From Nocardia vinacea NBRC 16497 (GTDB lineage: Bacteria > Actinomycetota > Actinomycetes > Mycobacteriales > Mycobacteriaceae), in NCBI RefSeq assembly GCF_000308835.1, contig NZ_BAGN01000424.1, positions 1 to 64,000 on the forward strand: 64,000 bases of DNA, written 5' to 3'. Shown here piece by piece: positions 56,417 through 64,000 of the stretch. Below the pieces are notes generated by a model. The model saw nothing but the letters and a program-made list of their open reading frames with translations. It did no database searches and was not told where the DNA came from. Position 1 is the first letter of the stretch. Each line of letters begins with the position of its first letter. Both the position numbers and the translations under genes were made by a program.

Positions 56417-57505
56417 ATGCCAACGTATGGGTTGCCAGGGGCGGCCACCACCGGGAAGTCCGCACGGCGGACGGGCGTGATCGCCCTCGCCGTTGTCGCG
56501 GTCGTGGCCGCGGTCTGGGCCGGGGCTCAGGCGGTGCGCGCGGATGATCGAATGCGGGTAACGCTGCGCACCGAGCAGATCGGCGACGGCATTGTCACCG
56601 GAGCGCGAGTGCGGCTGGACGGGGTGAATATCGGCGAAGTCACCGGCATCGAAAGTGCCGGGGCGGGGCAGCAGCAGATTACGCTGCGGTTGGATAAGTC
56701 CCAGCTCACCGGACTCACCGATGCACTCGTCCTCGACTATGCGCCGTCGAACCTGTTCGGCATCAGCGAGGTCGAGTTGCGCCGCGGCCAGGGCGGTGTC
56801 CCGTTACACGAGGGCGGGAATGTCGATCTCACCGGCGCGTCGGCGTCTCGGGTCTCGAATGCCACGATGGGCACACTGATCCGGTCGCTGGGGCAAACCA
56901 CCGACCGGGTACTGACGCCACAACTGGCCGATGTGCTGACCGCTCTGGCCACCGATGCCAAGGCCTTCACCCCGATCTTGGAAGCCGTCGTGATGCTGAG
57001 CCGTGCGGTCGCCGAAACCCAGCGCTACGATCCGTCCTTTCTGATCGGGCAGTACGCCTCCACACTGCATGGAACGGCTGAATTCGCCGGTGCCACTGTC
57101 GATCTGCTCGACCACATCAACAACATCGAAGTCCTGCGCACCGACCAGCCGCTATTCGACTCCGGAGTCGATATGATCGCCAACAAGCTGTTCCCCGCGA
57201 TCACGAACCTGGGTTACACCGGGCAGCGGCACTACACCGGCTACAGCGACATGCTGACACCGTTGCTGAACGTCACAGCCCAGATGGTGCCCACCCCACA
57301 GCGGTCGAGTGCGGAACTGCGAACCCTTTTGGAACGCATCGATAATTCGTTCGTCGCCACCCCCGAGGGCCCGGTTCTGCGACTCGAGCTCACCTTGCGT
57401 GGGTTTCCGGTGCTGGCCGCCCCACTGCTCGGCGCAGTGGGCAAGGGAGTCGTCGCGACGCCTGCACCGGGCGATCCCGCCGCGATTCCGGGAGGTACAC
57501 GATGA
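56417..57505 (+). CDS. mceA: MceA substrate-binding protein
   Basis: 362 residues. An N-terminal membrane anchor (VIALAVVAVVAAVWAGAQAV) is followed by the MCE/MlaD domain (RVTLRTEQIGDGIVTGARVR, LDGVNIGEVTGIESAGAG, LDYAPSNLFGISEVELR) and a long helical MCE-C region with a hydrophobic end (VLAAPLLGAVGKGVV). It is one subunit of the MceABCDEF hexamer spanning the periplasm to carry sterols or fatty acids. Its start is 5 bases after the yrbEB stop and its own stop overlaps mceB (ATGA). Confidence 0.9.
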   Translation: MPTYGLPGAATTGKSARRTGVIALAVVAVVAAVWAGAQAVRADDRMRVTLRTEQIGDGIVTGARVRLDGVNIGEVTGIESAGAGQQQITLRLDKSQLTGLTDALVLDYAPSNLFGISEVELRRGQGGVPLHEGGNVDLTGASASRVSNATMGTLIRSLGQTTDRVLTPQLADVLTALATDAKAFTPILEAVVMLSRAVAETQRYDPSFLIGQYASTLHGTAEFAGATVDLLDHINNIEVLRTDQPLFDSGVDMIANKLFPAITNLGYTGQRHYTGYSDMLTPLLNVTAQMVPTPQRSSAELRTLLERIDNSFVATPEGPVLRLELTLRGFPVLAAPLLGAVGKGVVATPAPGDPAAIPGGTR

Positions 57506-58509
57506 AATCGACTGTCGGCGTCGTTTTGCGGCTCGTGGCTTTCGCGGCAGTGATGGCGGTGCTGTTGGCCACGGTGGTGGCGGCGATCCAGCGGCCGGTC
57601 TCCGGGAACACCGACTCGTTCCGCGTAATTTTCACCGACGCCAATGGTTTGAAGGCCGGCGACGATGTGCGGATGTACGGCGTGCAAGTCGGCAAGGTAC
57701 TGACCATCGCGTTGGATCAGGGACGAGCCTCGGTAGGTGTGAGCGTGCAACGCGACCACCCGGTGTTCGAGACGAGCACCTTCGCGATCCGCTACCAGAC
57801 GCTGACCGGCCAGCGGTATATCGACCTACGTCAACCCGCCGCGCCGGGGGAGAGACTGGCGGCAGGCGCGACCGTCGCGCCCGAGCACACGATCCCGTCC
57901 TTCGACATCACCACCCTGTTCAATGGGCTGCAACCGGTACTTCGGGAATTTTCGCCCAGTGCCCTCAACCAACTCGCCGAAAGCGTCCTCGCGTTGATCC
58001 AGGGCAACGGCACCGGCCTGGGACCGGCGCTGGACGCGGTGGAACAGCTGAGCCGCTATGCCGTCGATCGGCAGGTCGTGATCTCCACGCTGGTGCGCAA
58101 CCTGCATGCCATCGACGACCGGGTCGGCGGTAAGTCGCCGTATCTGGAAACTCTGATCCAGGGGCTGACCGACCTGTTCACCGTGCTGGAGGACAAACTG
58201 AAAGGTCTTGTCGACTTCGCCCTTGCCGCACCGCCGGTGCTCGGCCCCATCGACGATATGCTCGCGACCCTCGGATTCACCCCCGACACCAATCCCGACC
58301 TCGAAAATGCCCTGCACGCCGCGTTTCCCGATCCGCAGGCGGCGACCGAAGTATTGGGCAAACTCCCCGGACTCCTGCAGGCGCTCGATGCGATGTTGCC
58401 TGCGGCCGGACCCGAAATGAACGGGACCTGTTCGAAAGGAAATGCGCCGGTGCCAGCGCAGCTGCGGGTATTCATCGGCGGTCAGAGGATCGAGCTATGC
58501 AACCGTTGA
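57502..58509 (+). CDS. mceB: MceB substrate-binding protein
   Basis: 335 residues. Anchor LVAFAAVMAVLLATVVAAI, MlaD-type domain (FRVIFTDANGLKAGDDVRMY, GVQVGKVLTIALDQGRAS, FAIRYQTLTGQRYIDLRQ), then a helical region and a C-terminal tail with two cysteines (NGTCSKG, IELCNR). The LTGQRYIDL strand is typical of MceB. ATG 57502 overlaps the mceA stop; the last 13 bases overlap mceC. Confidence 0.92.
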   Translation: MKSTVGVVLRLVAFAAVMAVLLATVVAAIQRPVSGNTDSFRVIFTDANGLKAGDDVRMYGVQVGKVLTIALDQGRASVGVSVQRDHPVFETSTFAIRYQTLTGQRYIDLRQPAAPGERLAAGATVAPEHTIPSFDITTLFNGLQPVLREFSPSALNQLAESVLALIQGNGTGLGPALDAVEQLSRYAVDRQVVISTLVRNLHAIDDRVGGKSPYLETLIQGLTDLFTVLEDKLKGLVDFALAAPPVLGPIDDMLATLGFTPDTNPDLENALHAAFPDPQAATEVLGKLPGLLQALDAMLPAAGPEMNGTCSKGNAPVPAQLRVFIGGQRIELCNR

Positions 58510-59540
58510 TTTCAGGACTCCGCAAACGGATTCGCCTCGCCGGCGATCGCCCTGTCGCCGACGACCGATCGGTGCGCCGCCGCGAGCTGCGGCTGGGCCT
58601 GATCGGCGCGGCCGCGGTGGTGCTGGTACTGGCTGCCTGTGGCGTCCTGTACGCGATGCCACCGGGCCGGGCGGAATACGGCGCCGATATGACCGAGGCT
58701 GGAGCCATCCGCGCCGGTGAGGACATACGCATGGCGGGCATCACCGTCGGAACGGTCAAATCGCTGGAACTGCACGACGATCGGGTGCACATGACCTTCA
58801 CGGTTGATTCCGATGTATTCGTCGGCGATCAGTCCACCCTCGACATCCGCATGCTCACCATCGCGGGCGGCCACTATGTGGCATTGACATCAGCGGGTTC
58901 GAAACCATTGCGCCAGAAAGTGATTGCGAAAGATCGGGTGCGCCTGCCATACACGCTCGGTCAGGCATTCCAGGACGCGGTGACCCCGATCCGCGATGTC
59001 GATGGTGAAACCCTGCGGCAGAATCTCGGCGAGCTGCAGACGGCACTCGTCCGGAGCCCGGACGGCCTGCGACAGCTGGGACGTGCGGTGGATTCCGTCG
59101 TCGATATCCTCGACAGACAGAATGCGGACGTCTCACGGGCACTGGCCGTTTCGCAGGAGTATTTGTCTGCGATCAGCGGCAACACCGCGCTGTACGGTCG
59201 ACTCAATCGCGAACTCAACCTCACTACCGACATTCTCGTCGGCAAGCGGGCCGAGCTATACGCATCATTGGATCTGCTCGAACGGATGCTGTCGCGCCTC
59301 GCGGCGGCCGAACCGGCTTACGACAGCTCGCTGAAACCCATGCTCGACAAACTCGCCGAGGTGGTCCCCGAGCTGGAGAGGCTCACCGGCCGACTCGACC
59401 AAGTCGTGGCCACCGTCGAGCACCTGGGGCAGCAGCTGCAGCAGATCGCCGGTGGACCGAATGGTCCCGCCATAGACCGATCCGCGACAACTGTGCCCGC
59501 GCCCGCACTGTGCATTCCGGTGCCGGGGAGGTCTTGCTGA
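58497..59540 (+). CDS. mceC: MceC substrate-binding protein
   Basis: 347 residues. A 34-residue arginine-rich cytoplasmic start precedes the anchor LGLIGAAAVVLVLAACGVLY. MCE domain: YGADMTEAGAIRAGEDIRMA, GITVGTVKSLELHDDRVHM, MLTIAGGHYVALTSAG. Coiled helical segments (QNLGELQTALVRSPDGLRQL; DLLERMLSRLAAAEPAYDSS) follow, and the end is proline-rich with two cysteines. ATG 58497 overlaps mceB by 13 bases. Confidence 0.92.
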   Translation: MQPLISGLRKRIRLAGDRPVADDRSVRRRELRLGLIGAAAVVLVLAACGVLYAMPPGRAEYGADMTEAGAIRAGEDIRMAGITVGTVKSLELHDDRVHMTFTVDSDVFVGDQSTLDIRMLTIAGGHYVALTSAGSKPLRQKVIAKDRVRLPYTLGQAFQDAVTPIRDVDGETLRQNLGELQTALVRSPDGLRQLGRAVDSVVDILDRQNADVSRALAVSQEYLSAISGNTALYGRLNRELNLTTDILVGKRAELYASLDLLERMLSRLAAAEPAYDSSLKPMLDKLAEVVPELERLTGRLDQVVATVEHLGQQLQQIAGGPNGPAIDRSATTVPAPALCIPVPGRSC

Positions 59541-60643
59541 TGCGCCGATTTCTTGCTTCCCGCGGATTCATGTCGGTTTCGGCCGTCCTGGTCATCGTCG
59601 TGCTCGCGGCCGCCGGGTACGTCGTGCTGACCGGCGCCGATAAGCCGATGCGCTCGTACTGCGCGATGATGCCGGACGCGGCGGGGCTCTACCTGGGCAG
59701 CCACGTCACCATGCTCGGCATTCCGGTCGGCTCGGTGACCCGGATCGAACCGTCCGGTGACGGGGTGCGGGTCGACTTCCGAGTCGAATCCGATCACCCA
59801 CTGCGCGGCGACGTTTCAGCGGTGACCCTGTCCGACACCCTGGTCGCCGACCGTAACCTCGCGATGCTGTCGGCACCTGAACCCGCGCCGAAGTGGGACT
59901 CCGGTCGATGCATCACCCGCGCACTCACTCCGAAGAGCATGACCCAGACGCTGGACGCCCTGTCGAAACTCGCGACCGAGATGAGCGCTCCGGACGACCC
60001 GGCCCGACAGGGCACGGTCAGCGGCGGTGTTTCGGCCCTGGATACCGCCGTGTCGGGCACCGGCCCCGCACTCAACGAGTTGCTGTTCACGCTCGGTGAC
60101 GCACTGAAATCACCGGACGCCGCGATCGGACGCATCGGCGAACTGATCGATGCGATCAACACACTCGCCGCAGCGATGAAGAACAACTGGGGCGATCTCG
60201 AACATATGCTCACCCGCCTGGCCGGCATGTTGGACCAAGCCAACAACGAGGTCATCGCTCCGTTCGTCGGGATCATCGACGCGCTGCGGGTACTGCTGCC
60301 CTGGTTCAACGACATCACCACGAAATTCGGGAGGCCGCTGCTGAACCTCGTGCGGGCCAGCGTGCCGCTGGTCCGCTGGGTCGGCGCGAATGTCGGCACA
60401 CTCGAGCAGTTGGTCGACATGATTCCGACGCTGACCGACGCCTTCCGAAGGTCGGTCGATCCCGGCACCGGACAGGTCGCACTCGCCTACGCCGCCCCCA
60501 AAGTGGCTCTCGCCCAACCGGATGCCGATCAGCTGTGTGCGGCGATCAACGTCGCTGTTCCCGGCCGGTGTCGCAGCGCCGAGCACGGTTTGGCCGATGT
60601 CGATCTGGTTTCGCTGGTACTGGCCATCGCGGGAACGAAATGA
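59540..60643 (+). CDS. mceD: MceD substrate-binding protein
   Basis: 367 residues. Anchor VSAVLVIVVLAAAGYVVLTG. MCE domain: CAMMPDAAGLYLGSHVTMLG, IPVGSVTRIEPSGDGVRVDF, LSDTLVADRNLAMLSAPE. A helical domain with long amphipathic stretches (LGDALKSPDAAIGRIGELID) follows, and a cysteine-containing C-terminus (DQLCAAINVAVPGRCRS). ATG 59540 overlaps the mceC stop by one base (TGATG). Confidence 0.92.
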   Translation: MRRFLASRGFMSVSAVLVIVVLAAAGYVVLTGADKPMRSYCAMMPDAAGLYLGSHVTMLGIPVGSVTRIEPSGDGVRVDFRVESDHPLRGDVSAVTLSDTLVADRNLAMLSAPEPAPKWDSGRCITRALTPKSMTQTLDALSKLATEMSAPDDPARQGTVSGGVSALDTAVSGTGPALNELLFTLGDALKSPDAAIGRIGELIDAINTLAAAMKNNWGDLEHMLTRLAGMLDQANNEVIAPFVGIIDALRVLLPWFNDITTKFGRPLLNLVRASVPLVRWVGANVGTLEQLVDMIPTLTDAFRRSVDPGTGQVALAYAAPKVALAQPDADQLCAAINVAVPGRCRSAEHGLADVDLVSLVLAIAGTK

Positions 60644-60702
60644 GGACCGGGTTGCCGCTGTCGAAAACTTCGCTCTGCAACCGCGGAAGGCACTGGGGTG
60701 CA

Positions 60703-61740
60703 ATGAAACTCACGACAAAGCTGCTCGCGTTCGCGGTGACGGGATGCACGCTGGGAGGCTGCGCACTCGATCCGTCGGCCATTACGGTCCCGGGCATGGG
60801 CCGTGGCGACGGTTACCGGGTGCATGTCGAGTTCGCCAACGCGCTCAACCTGCCGGGGCGGGCGAAGGTGATGGCCAACGGCGTACAGGTCGGTGACCTC
60901 GCGAAAGTGCGCGTAGTGGATCCCGCGGCCACCGCCGCAGGCCATGTGATCGCGGATATCGATATCGATCGCGCGGTGAAACTGCCCACCGCCACCACCG
61001 CTCAACTGCGGCAGAACACCCTGTTGGGTGATGTTTTCATCGAGTTGACCACACCGCCGAACGGATTCGACAAAACCATCGCCGACGGCGGCACCATCCC
61101 GATCACACAGACGAAACCAGCCGTACAGGTGGAAGACGTCATGGCCGGGCTGGCGACATTCGTTCAGGGCGGTGCGGTGCAGCAGTTCCAGGACCTGGTG
61201 AATCGCATGAATGCGGTATTGCCCGAACAGCCTGCCGACAGCGCGCATATCGCGCAGGTGATCGGCGCGGACTTCACCGATGTCGCACGGCATCTCGGCG
61301 AGGTCGACAACTTCCTCGACGGTATGGAAGCCAATGTGGCCATGGCGCTCGACCGCGATCGAGCACTGAGCGGACTGCTGAATGAGCAGGGTGCCACACA
61401 TGTCACCTCGGCGCTGAAATCCCTGATCCTCGTGCTCGGGCTGTCCGGTGCGATGGGCGACATCGCCCACGCCCTGACCTGGATGACGCCGCTGGTGACG
61501 GCGGGCGACGCCGCGGCGAAAGCTTTTGTGCCATTGTTGTTCACCGATCGGCCACTGGACCTGAACGCGCCATCGAACCTCAACCGACTCGTGTCACTGC
61601 TTCGAGACCAGATCATCCCGTTCGTCGAGCACGGGCCCAAAGTGGACATCACCGGTGTCGACACCGGAAATGGAGTCCCCGCGCAGGAACAAACCAGTCG
61701 GATCATCGATACCTTGCGCATGATCGGAGCAGTGCGTTGA
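60703..61740 (+). CDS. mceE: MceE lipoprotein
   Basis: 345 residues from ATG 60703. The signal peptide ends in lipobox LGGC (C20), as expected for MceE, the lipid-anchored member of the hexamer. MCE domain: YRVHVEFANALNLPGRAKVM, ANGVQVGDLAKVRVVDPAA, LRQNTLLGDVFIELTTP. A longer in-frame start at 60640 overlaps the mceD stop (ATGA) and would add 21 residues before the signal peptide. The GGGGT site and signal-peptide length favour 60703, but coupling favours 60640. Confidence 0.9.
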   Translation: MKLTTKLLAFAVTGCTLGGCALDPSAITVPGMGRGDGYRVHVEFANALNLPGRAKVMANGVQVGDLAKVRVVDPAATAAGHVIADIDIDRAVKLPTATTAQLRQNTLLGDVFIELTTPPNGFDKTIADGGTIPITQTKPAVQVEDVMAGLATFVQGGAVQQFQDLVNRMNAVLPEQPADSAHIAQVIGADFTDVARHLGEVDNFLDGMEANVAMALDRDRALSGLLNEQGATHVTSALKSLILVLGLSGAMGDIAHALTWMTPLVTAGDAAAKAFVPLLFTDRPLDLNAPSNLNRLVSLLRDQIIPFVEHGPKVDITGVDTGNGVPAQEQTSRIIDTLRMIGAVR

Positions 61741-62705
61741 AATCACGAATCCTCGGTCCCGCACTGTCATTGAGCAGCATCGCTGCGGTAGCACTGCTCG
61801 CTCTTGCCTACCTCACATTCGACGTAGTCGGCGTCGACTGGTTTACCAGCTATTCCAAACTGACGATGACACTGACCAATTCGGGCAGCCTCGGTCCGGA
61901 ATCACCGGTATTGCTGTCCGGGGTTCGCGTGGGGAAGGTCGTGTCCGTGCGCAACGGCGACGGCGGCGTCCAGGTCAGCATGCGAGTACGCGAGGATTAC
62001 CACATCCCGGTGGCAAGCACGGTCAGCATCGAAAACCTCTCCGCGCTCGGCGAACCACAGGTCCAATTCACACCCGTAAAGGACGCGGCCGCCCCGTATC
62101 TGCGCGACGGACAGCACATCGACACTCGGGCCATCCGGACGCCGACCTCGATACCCGAGGTGGCCCGGCAGGTGACCCATCTGATGGAACAGCTGGACCC
62201 GCAGGCGATCGGTGACCTCGTCGATACCTTCACCCGAGGACTGGCGGGCACCGAAGTGATCGTGCCGCAGCTGGCTCGATCCACCAGCCTGCTCGCCGCC
62301 ACCCTGCTGTCCCGCACCGATGCCATACACAGCATGCTCATCGACCTGCAGGCGTTGGGCGCGGATATGGATTGGACCGGCCCGGCGATGAGCGCTGCCG
62401 CACCGGGCTGGAACCAGGTCGGAACATCGGCGGACAACCTTGCGCAATCCATCGAGAGACTCGTCCGGATCGGGCGGATGCCGGACATGTATGTCCAAGA
62501 CACCGGCCTCATCCCGTTCTCCGCCGAATTCACCGACTACCTCGAGCAGATGGGTCCCGACATGGCGAAGCTGGTGCCGGTGCTCACTCCATTGACCACG
62601 CATGCCGCCGGGCAGCTGAGTCGCGTCGACCTCAGTGCGCTGATTTCGCAAGCACTCGCCGAAACCGGGGACGGCGCCTTGCGTTTGCAGATCAACGTCA
62701 AATAA
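61737..62705 (+). CDS. mceF: MceF substrate-binding protein
   Basis: 322 residues from TTG 61737, whose TTGA overlaps the mceE stop. Anchor LSSIAAVALLALAYLTFDVV; MCE domain TMTLTNSGSLGPESPVLLSG, VRVGKVVSVRNGDGGVQVS, IENLSALGEPQVQFTPV. A helical C-terminal region follows without the long Pro-rich tail of some MceF proteins. Last of the six Mce subunits. A 38-base gap separates it from the Mce-associated gene. Confidence 0.92.
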   Translation: MKSRILGPALSLSSIAAVALLALAYLTFDVVGVDWFTSYSKLTMTLTNSGSLGPESPVLLSGVRVGKVVSVRNGDGGVQVSMRVREDYHIPVASTVSIENLSALGEPQVQFTPVKDAAAPYLRDGQHIDTRAIRTPTSIPEVARQVTHLMEQLDPQAIGDLVDTFTRGLAGTEVIVPQLARSTSLLAATLLSRTDAIHSMLIDLQALGADMDWTGPAMSAAAPGWNQVGTSADNLAQSIERLVRIGRMPDMYVQDTGLIPFSAEFTDYLEQMGPDMAKLVPVLTPLTTHAAGQLSRVDLSALISQALAETGDGALRLQINVK

Positions 62706-62743
62706 CCGGCGAACAGATCGAAAACAACACCCCAGGAGCACAC

Positions 62744-63361
62744 ATGACCATCGATACCAACGAACGAATCGACGAAGAAACGACAACTGACCGACCGGCA
62801 CGGGCTGAGGACAACTCCGTAGCGACCGGGCGCGCATCGGGGACGGTGTCGATACGACTGTCCGCCATCGCACTCGGAGCCGCGATTATCGCTCTGGTGG
62901 CGGCAACGGGCGTATTCGCCGCGCTGTGGCTTTCGGCTCGCGGTCAGCTCAGCGACCGTGACGCCACCGCCGCGGCCGACCGCCGTGCCGAGCAAGTCGC
63001 CACGGATTACGCGGTCGGCGCCTCCACCATCAACTTTCAGGACTACAACGCGTGGATCGCTAAGCTCAAGGCGAATACCAGCCCTCAGTTGGCGAATAAA
63101 TTCGATGCCACCGCACCGAAACTGCAGGAAATCTTGGTGCCGTTGAAATGGTCCTCGACCGCAACACCGGTCAGTGCCGTGGTCACCTCGGAGACCGGCG
63201 GCGTATACAAGGTGAACGTCTTCCTGAATGTCAACTCCACCAACGCCCAGACTCCCGACGGAGGCCAAACGACGGTGACGTATAACGTCACCGTCGATTC
63301 GGGTGCGGGATGGAAGATTACCGATGTCGGCGGTATGGACGGCGCTCTACCGCTGAAATGA
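62744..63361 (+). CDS. Mce-associated membrane protein (Mam type)
   Basis: 205 residues. A 40-residue acidic cytoplasmic start, one membrane helix (AIALGAAIIALVAATGVFAA), then an NTF2/SnoaL-like extracytoplasmic domain: QVATDYAVGASTINFQDYNA, WIAKLKANTSPQLANKF and STATPVSAVVTSETGGVYKV, ending in WKITDVGGMDGALPLK. Proteins of this layout follow mceF in mycobacterial and nocardial mce operons and are thought to stabilise the complex. CCAGGAGCACAC precedes ATG 62744. The operon ends here: the next gene converges with two bases between stops. Confidence 0.88.
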   Translation: MTIDTNERIDEETTTDRPARAEDNSVATGRASGTVSIRLSAIALGAAIIALVAATGVFAALWLSARGQLSDRDATAAADRRAEQVATDYAVGASTINFQDYNAWIAKLKANTSPQLANKFDATAPKLQEILVPLKWSSTATPVSAVVTSETGGVYKVNVFLNVNSTNAQTPDGGQTTVTYNVTVDSGAGWKITDVGGMDGALPLK

Positions 63362-63363
63362 GC

Positions 63364-64000
63364 CTATTTTTGCTGCTGGAAGAGACTGGTGAGATGCTCT
63401 TCCAGGGTCGTCATATGGAACGACGGCGCATAGGCTCCGACAGTATTCTCCGATGCGACGGAGCCATGGCTGTCCCAATAACGAACCAGGGGAATGATCG
63501 ATGAGAGTCGGTGTCCACGCCAGCGGAAATAAGGAAGAGCGGCCAGAAAAAGGTAATAGGTGGGGAACCGCGGCGACGCTTTGACCGTGCGGCCCGCCGC
63601 TGTCGTCAGCAATTGCTCGACCTCGTGGACGGCGTAACTTCGTGGTGCGACGAAGTCGATATCCCCATTCACCACACGATCCTTGCAGACCAACTCTTGC
63701 ACGACGAACGGGGCCACGTCTTTTTGACTCACATAGCTGATGTGGCGCGACTTGTCGATAGGCAACAAGAACCTGCCCTTGTTGAGCAAATCCAGTCGCG
63801 GGTCGAAAACATCTTCCATATATGATCCGCATCGCAGCACGCTGTAGCCGATGCCACTCGACGCCAACAAGCGTTCGACCTCGAACTTGGCGTCGAGAAC
63901 ACCGACTCCGGTGTTTCGGCCTGCTCCGAGCGCGGAGGTGTAGATCAGGTGCTTCAGCTTGGCCGCCTTGGCGCCGGCGATCACAGCGTTCGCGGCCTCG
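63364..64000 (-). CDS. NAD(P)-binding (NmrA-like/atypical SDR) protein, C-terminal part
   Basis: At least 211 residues are visible; the N-terminus with the cofactor motif lies beyond the right edge. VIAGAKAAKLKHLIYTSALG, EVERLLASSGIGYSVLRCGS, KSRHISYVSQKDVAPFVVQE and PRSYAVHEVEQLLTTAAGRT are typical of NmrA-like sensors and quinone-reductase-type atypical SDRs. No catalytic Tyr-x3-Lys is seen in the visible part. It converges with the mce operon and is probably unrelated to it. Confidence 0.8.
   Translation of the reverse strand, partial: EAANAVIAGAKAAKLKHLIYTSALGAGRNTGVGVLDAKFEVERLLASSGIGYSVLRCGSYMEDVFDPRLDLLNKGRFLLPIDKSRHISYVSQKDVAPFVVQELVCKDRVVNGDIDFVAPRSYAVHEVEQLLTTAAGRTVKASPRFPTYYLFLAALPYFRWRGHRLSSIIPLVRYWDSHGSVASENTVGAYAPSFHMTTLEEHLTSLFQQQK

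Noticed and set aside
1..64000. A biosynthetic gene cluster or a defence system
   Set aside because: No PKS, NRPS, terpene cyclase, restriction, toxin-antitoxin or CRISPR-associated gene can be recognised; the enzymes fit catabolism and transport.

Overview
The window is GC-rich actinobacterial chromosome and most resembles Nocardia or a close relative (mycolic-acid Corynebacteriales). The evidence is a complete mce operon (yrbEA-yrbEB-mceABCDEF plus an Mce-associated protein), a PknK-type kinase, an LppP/LprE-type lipoprotein, an MmpL transporter, a P450/ferredoxin pair and a very high density of TetR regulators. I see no tRNA, rRNA, CRISPR array, replication origin or complete insertion sequence. 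The assignment rests on gene content only.

Layout. 1-5750: a kinase gene cut by the window edge, then a stress-like island of small genes around a TetR gene. The TetR block (TetR, unknown, DUF998, ribosome-hibernation-factor-like) lies between two inverted copies of one promoter/operator module, each driving a DUF6131-like gene and a small NCAS-type membrane protein. A sigma-B/F-type gene with an internal deletion closes the island. 6071-12690: a small unknown protein, an orphan HypX homologue, a lipoprotein, a salicylyl-CoA-hydroxylase-like flavoprotein, a Gly/Trp-rich exported protein and an ArsR/CDF metal-efflux operon. 12830-16770: a decayed accessory patch (luciferase-like pseudogene, epoxide hydrolase, integrase fragment, HxlR/hydrolase pair, IS110 remnant).

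16950-24660: a DoxX/P450/ferredoxin operon; then a vestigial second copy of the mce regulatory region (methyltransferase tail, TetR, yrbEA head); then a TetR-controlled run of two alpha/beta hydrolases and a flavin hydroxylase with overlapping stops and starts. 25049-30250: a divergent catabolic cluster of DUF3500, zinc dehydrogenase, SDR, DHDPS-like aldolase and LysR. 30263-34101: a Tat-exported multicopper oxidase with a coupled small gene, and an acyltransferase. 34250-39162: TetR, an mmpL gene with an apparent frameshift, and a two-component system. 39261-44250: a PucR-type regulator, a VOC protein, a flavin hydroxylase and a fumarylacetoacetate-hydrolase-type enzyme. 44665-48379: GH27 alpha-galactosidase, a DHA2 exporter and its probable TetR. 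48550-52865: a two-component flavin monooxygenase (oxygenase and reductase) with a second FAH-type hydrolase, flanked by TetR genes. 52960-63361: a methyltransferase, TetR and the mce operon. A NAD(P)-binding protein runs off the right edge.

How it fits together. Most of the window looks like accessory aromatic or terpenoid-type catabolism and lipid import, split into small units each with a dedicated regulator. Several DNA palindromes link distant units. A GGTnACAnTGTnACC element recurs at the mce operon, its vestigial copy, the hydrolase cluster and the oxidase region. A TGACGA-N2-TCGTCA element sits before both the PucR gene and the P450 operon. A TGTAG-N2-CTACA element sits on both arms of the stress island.
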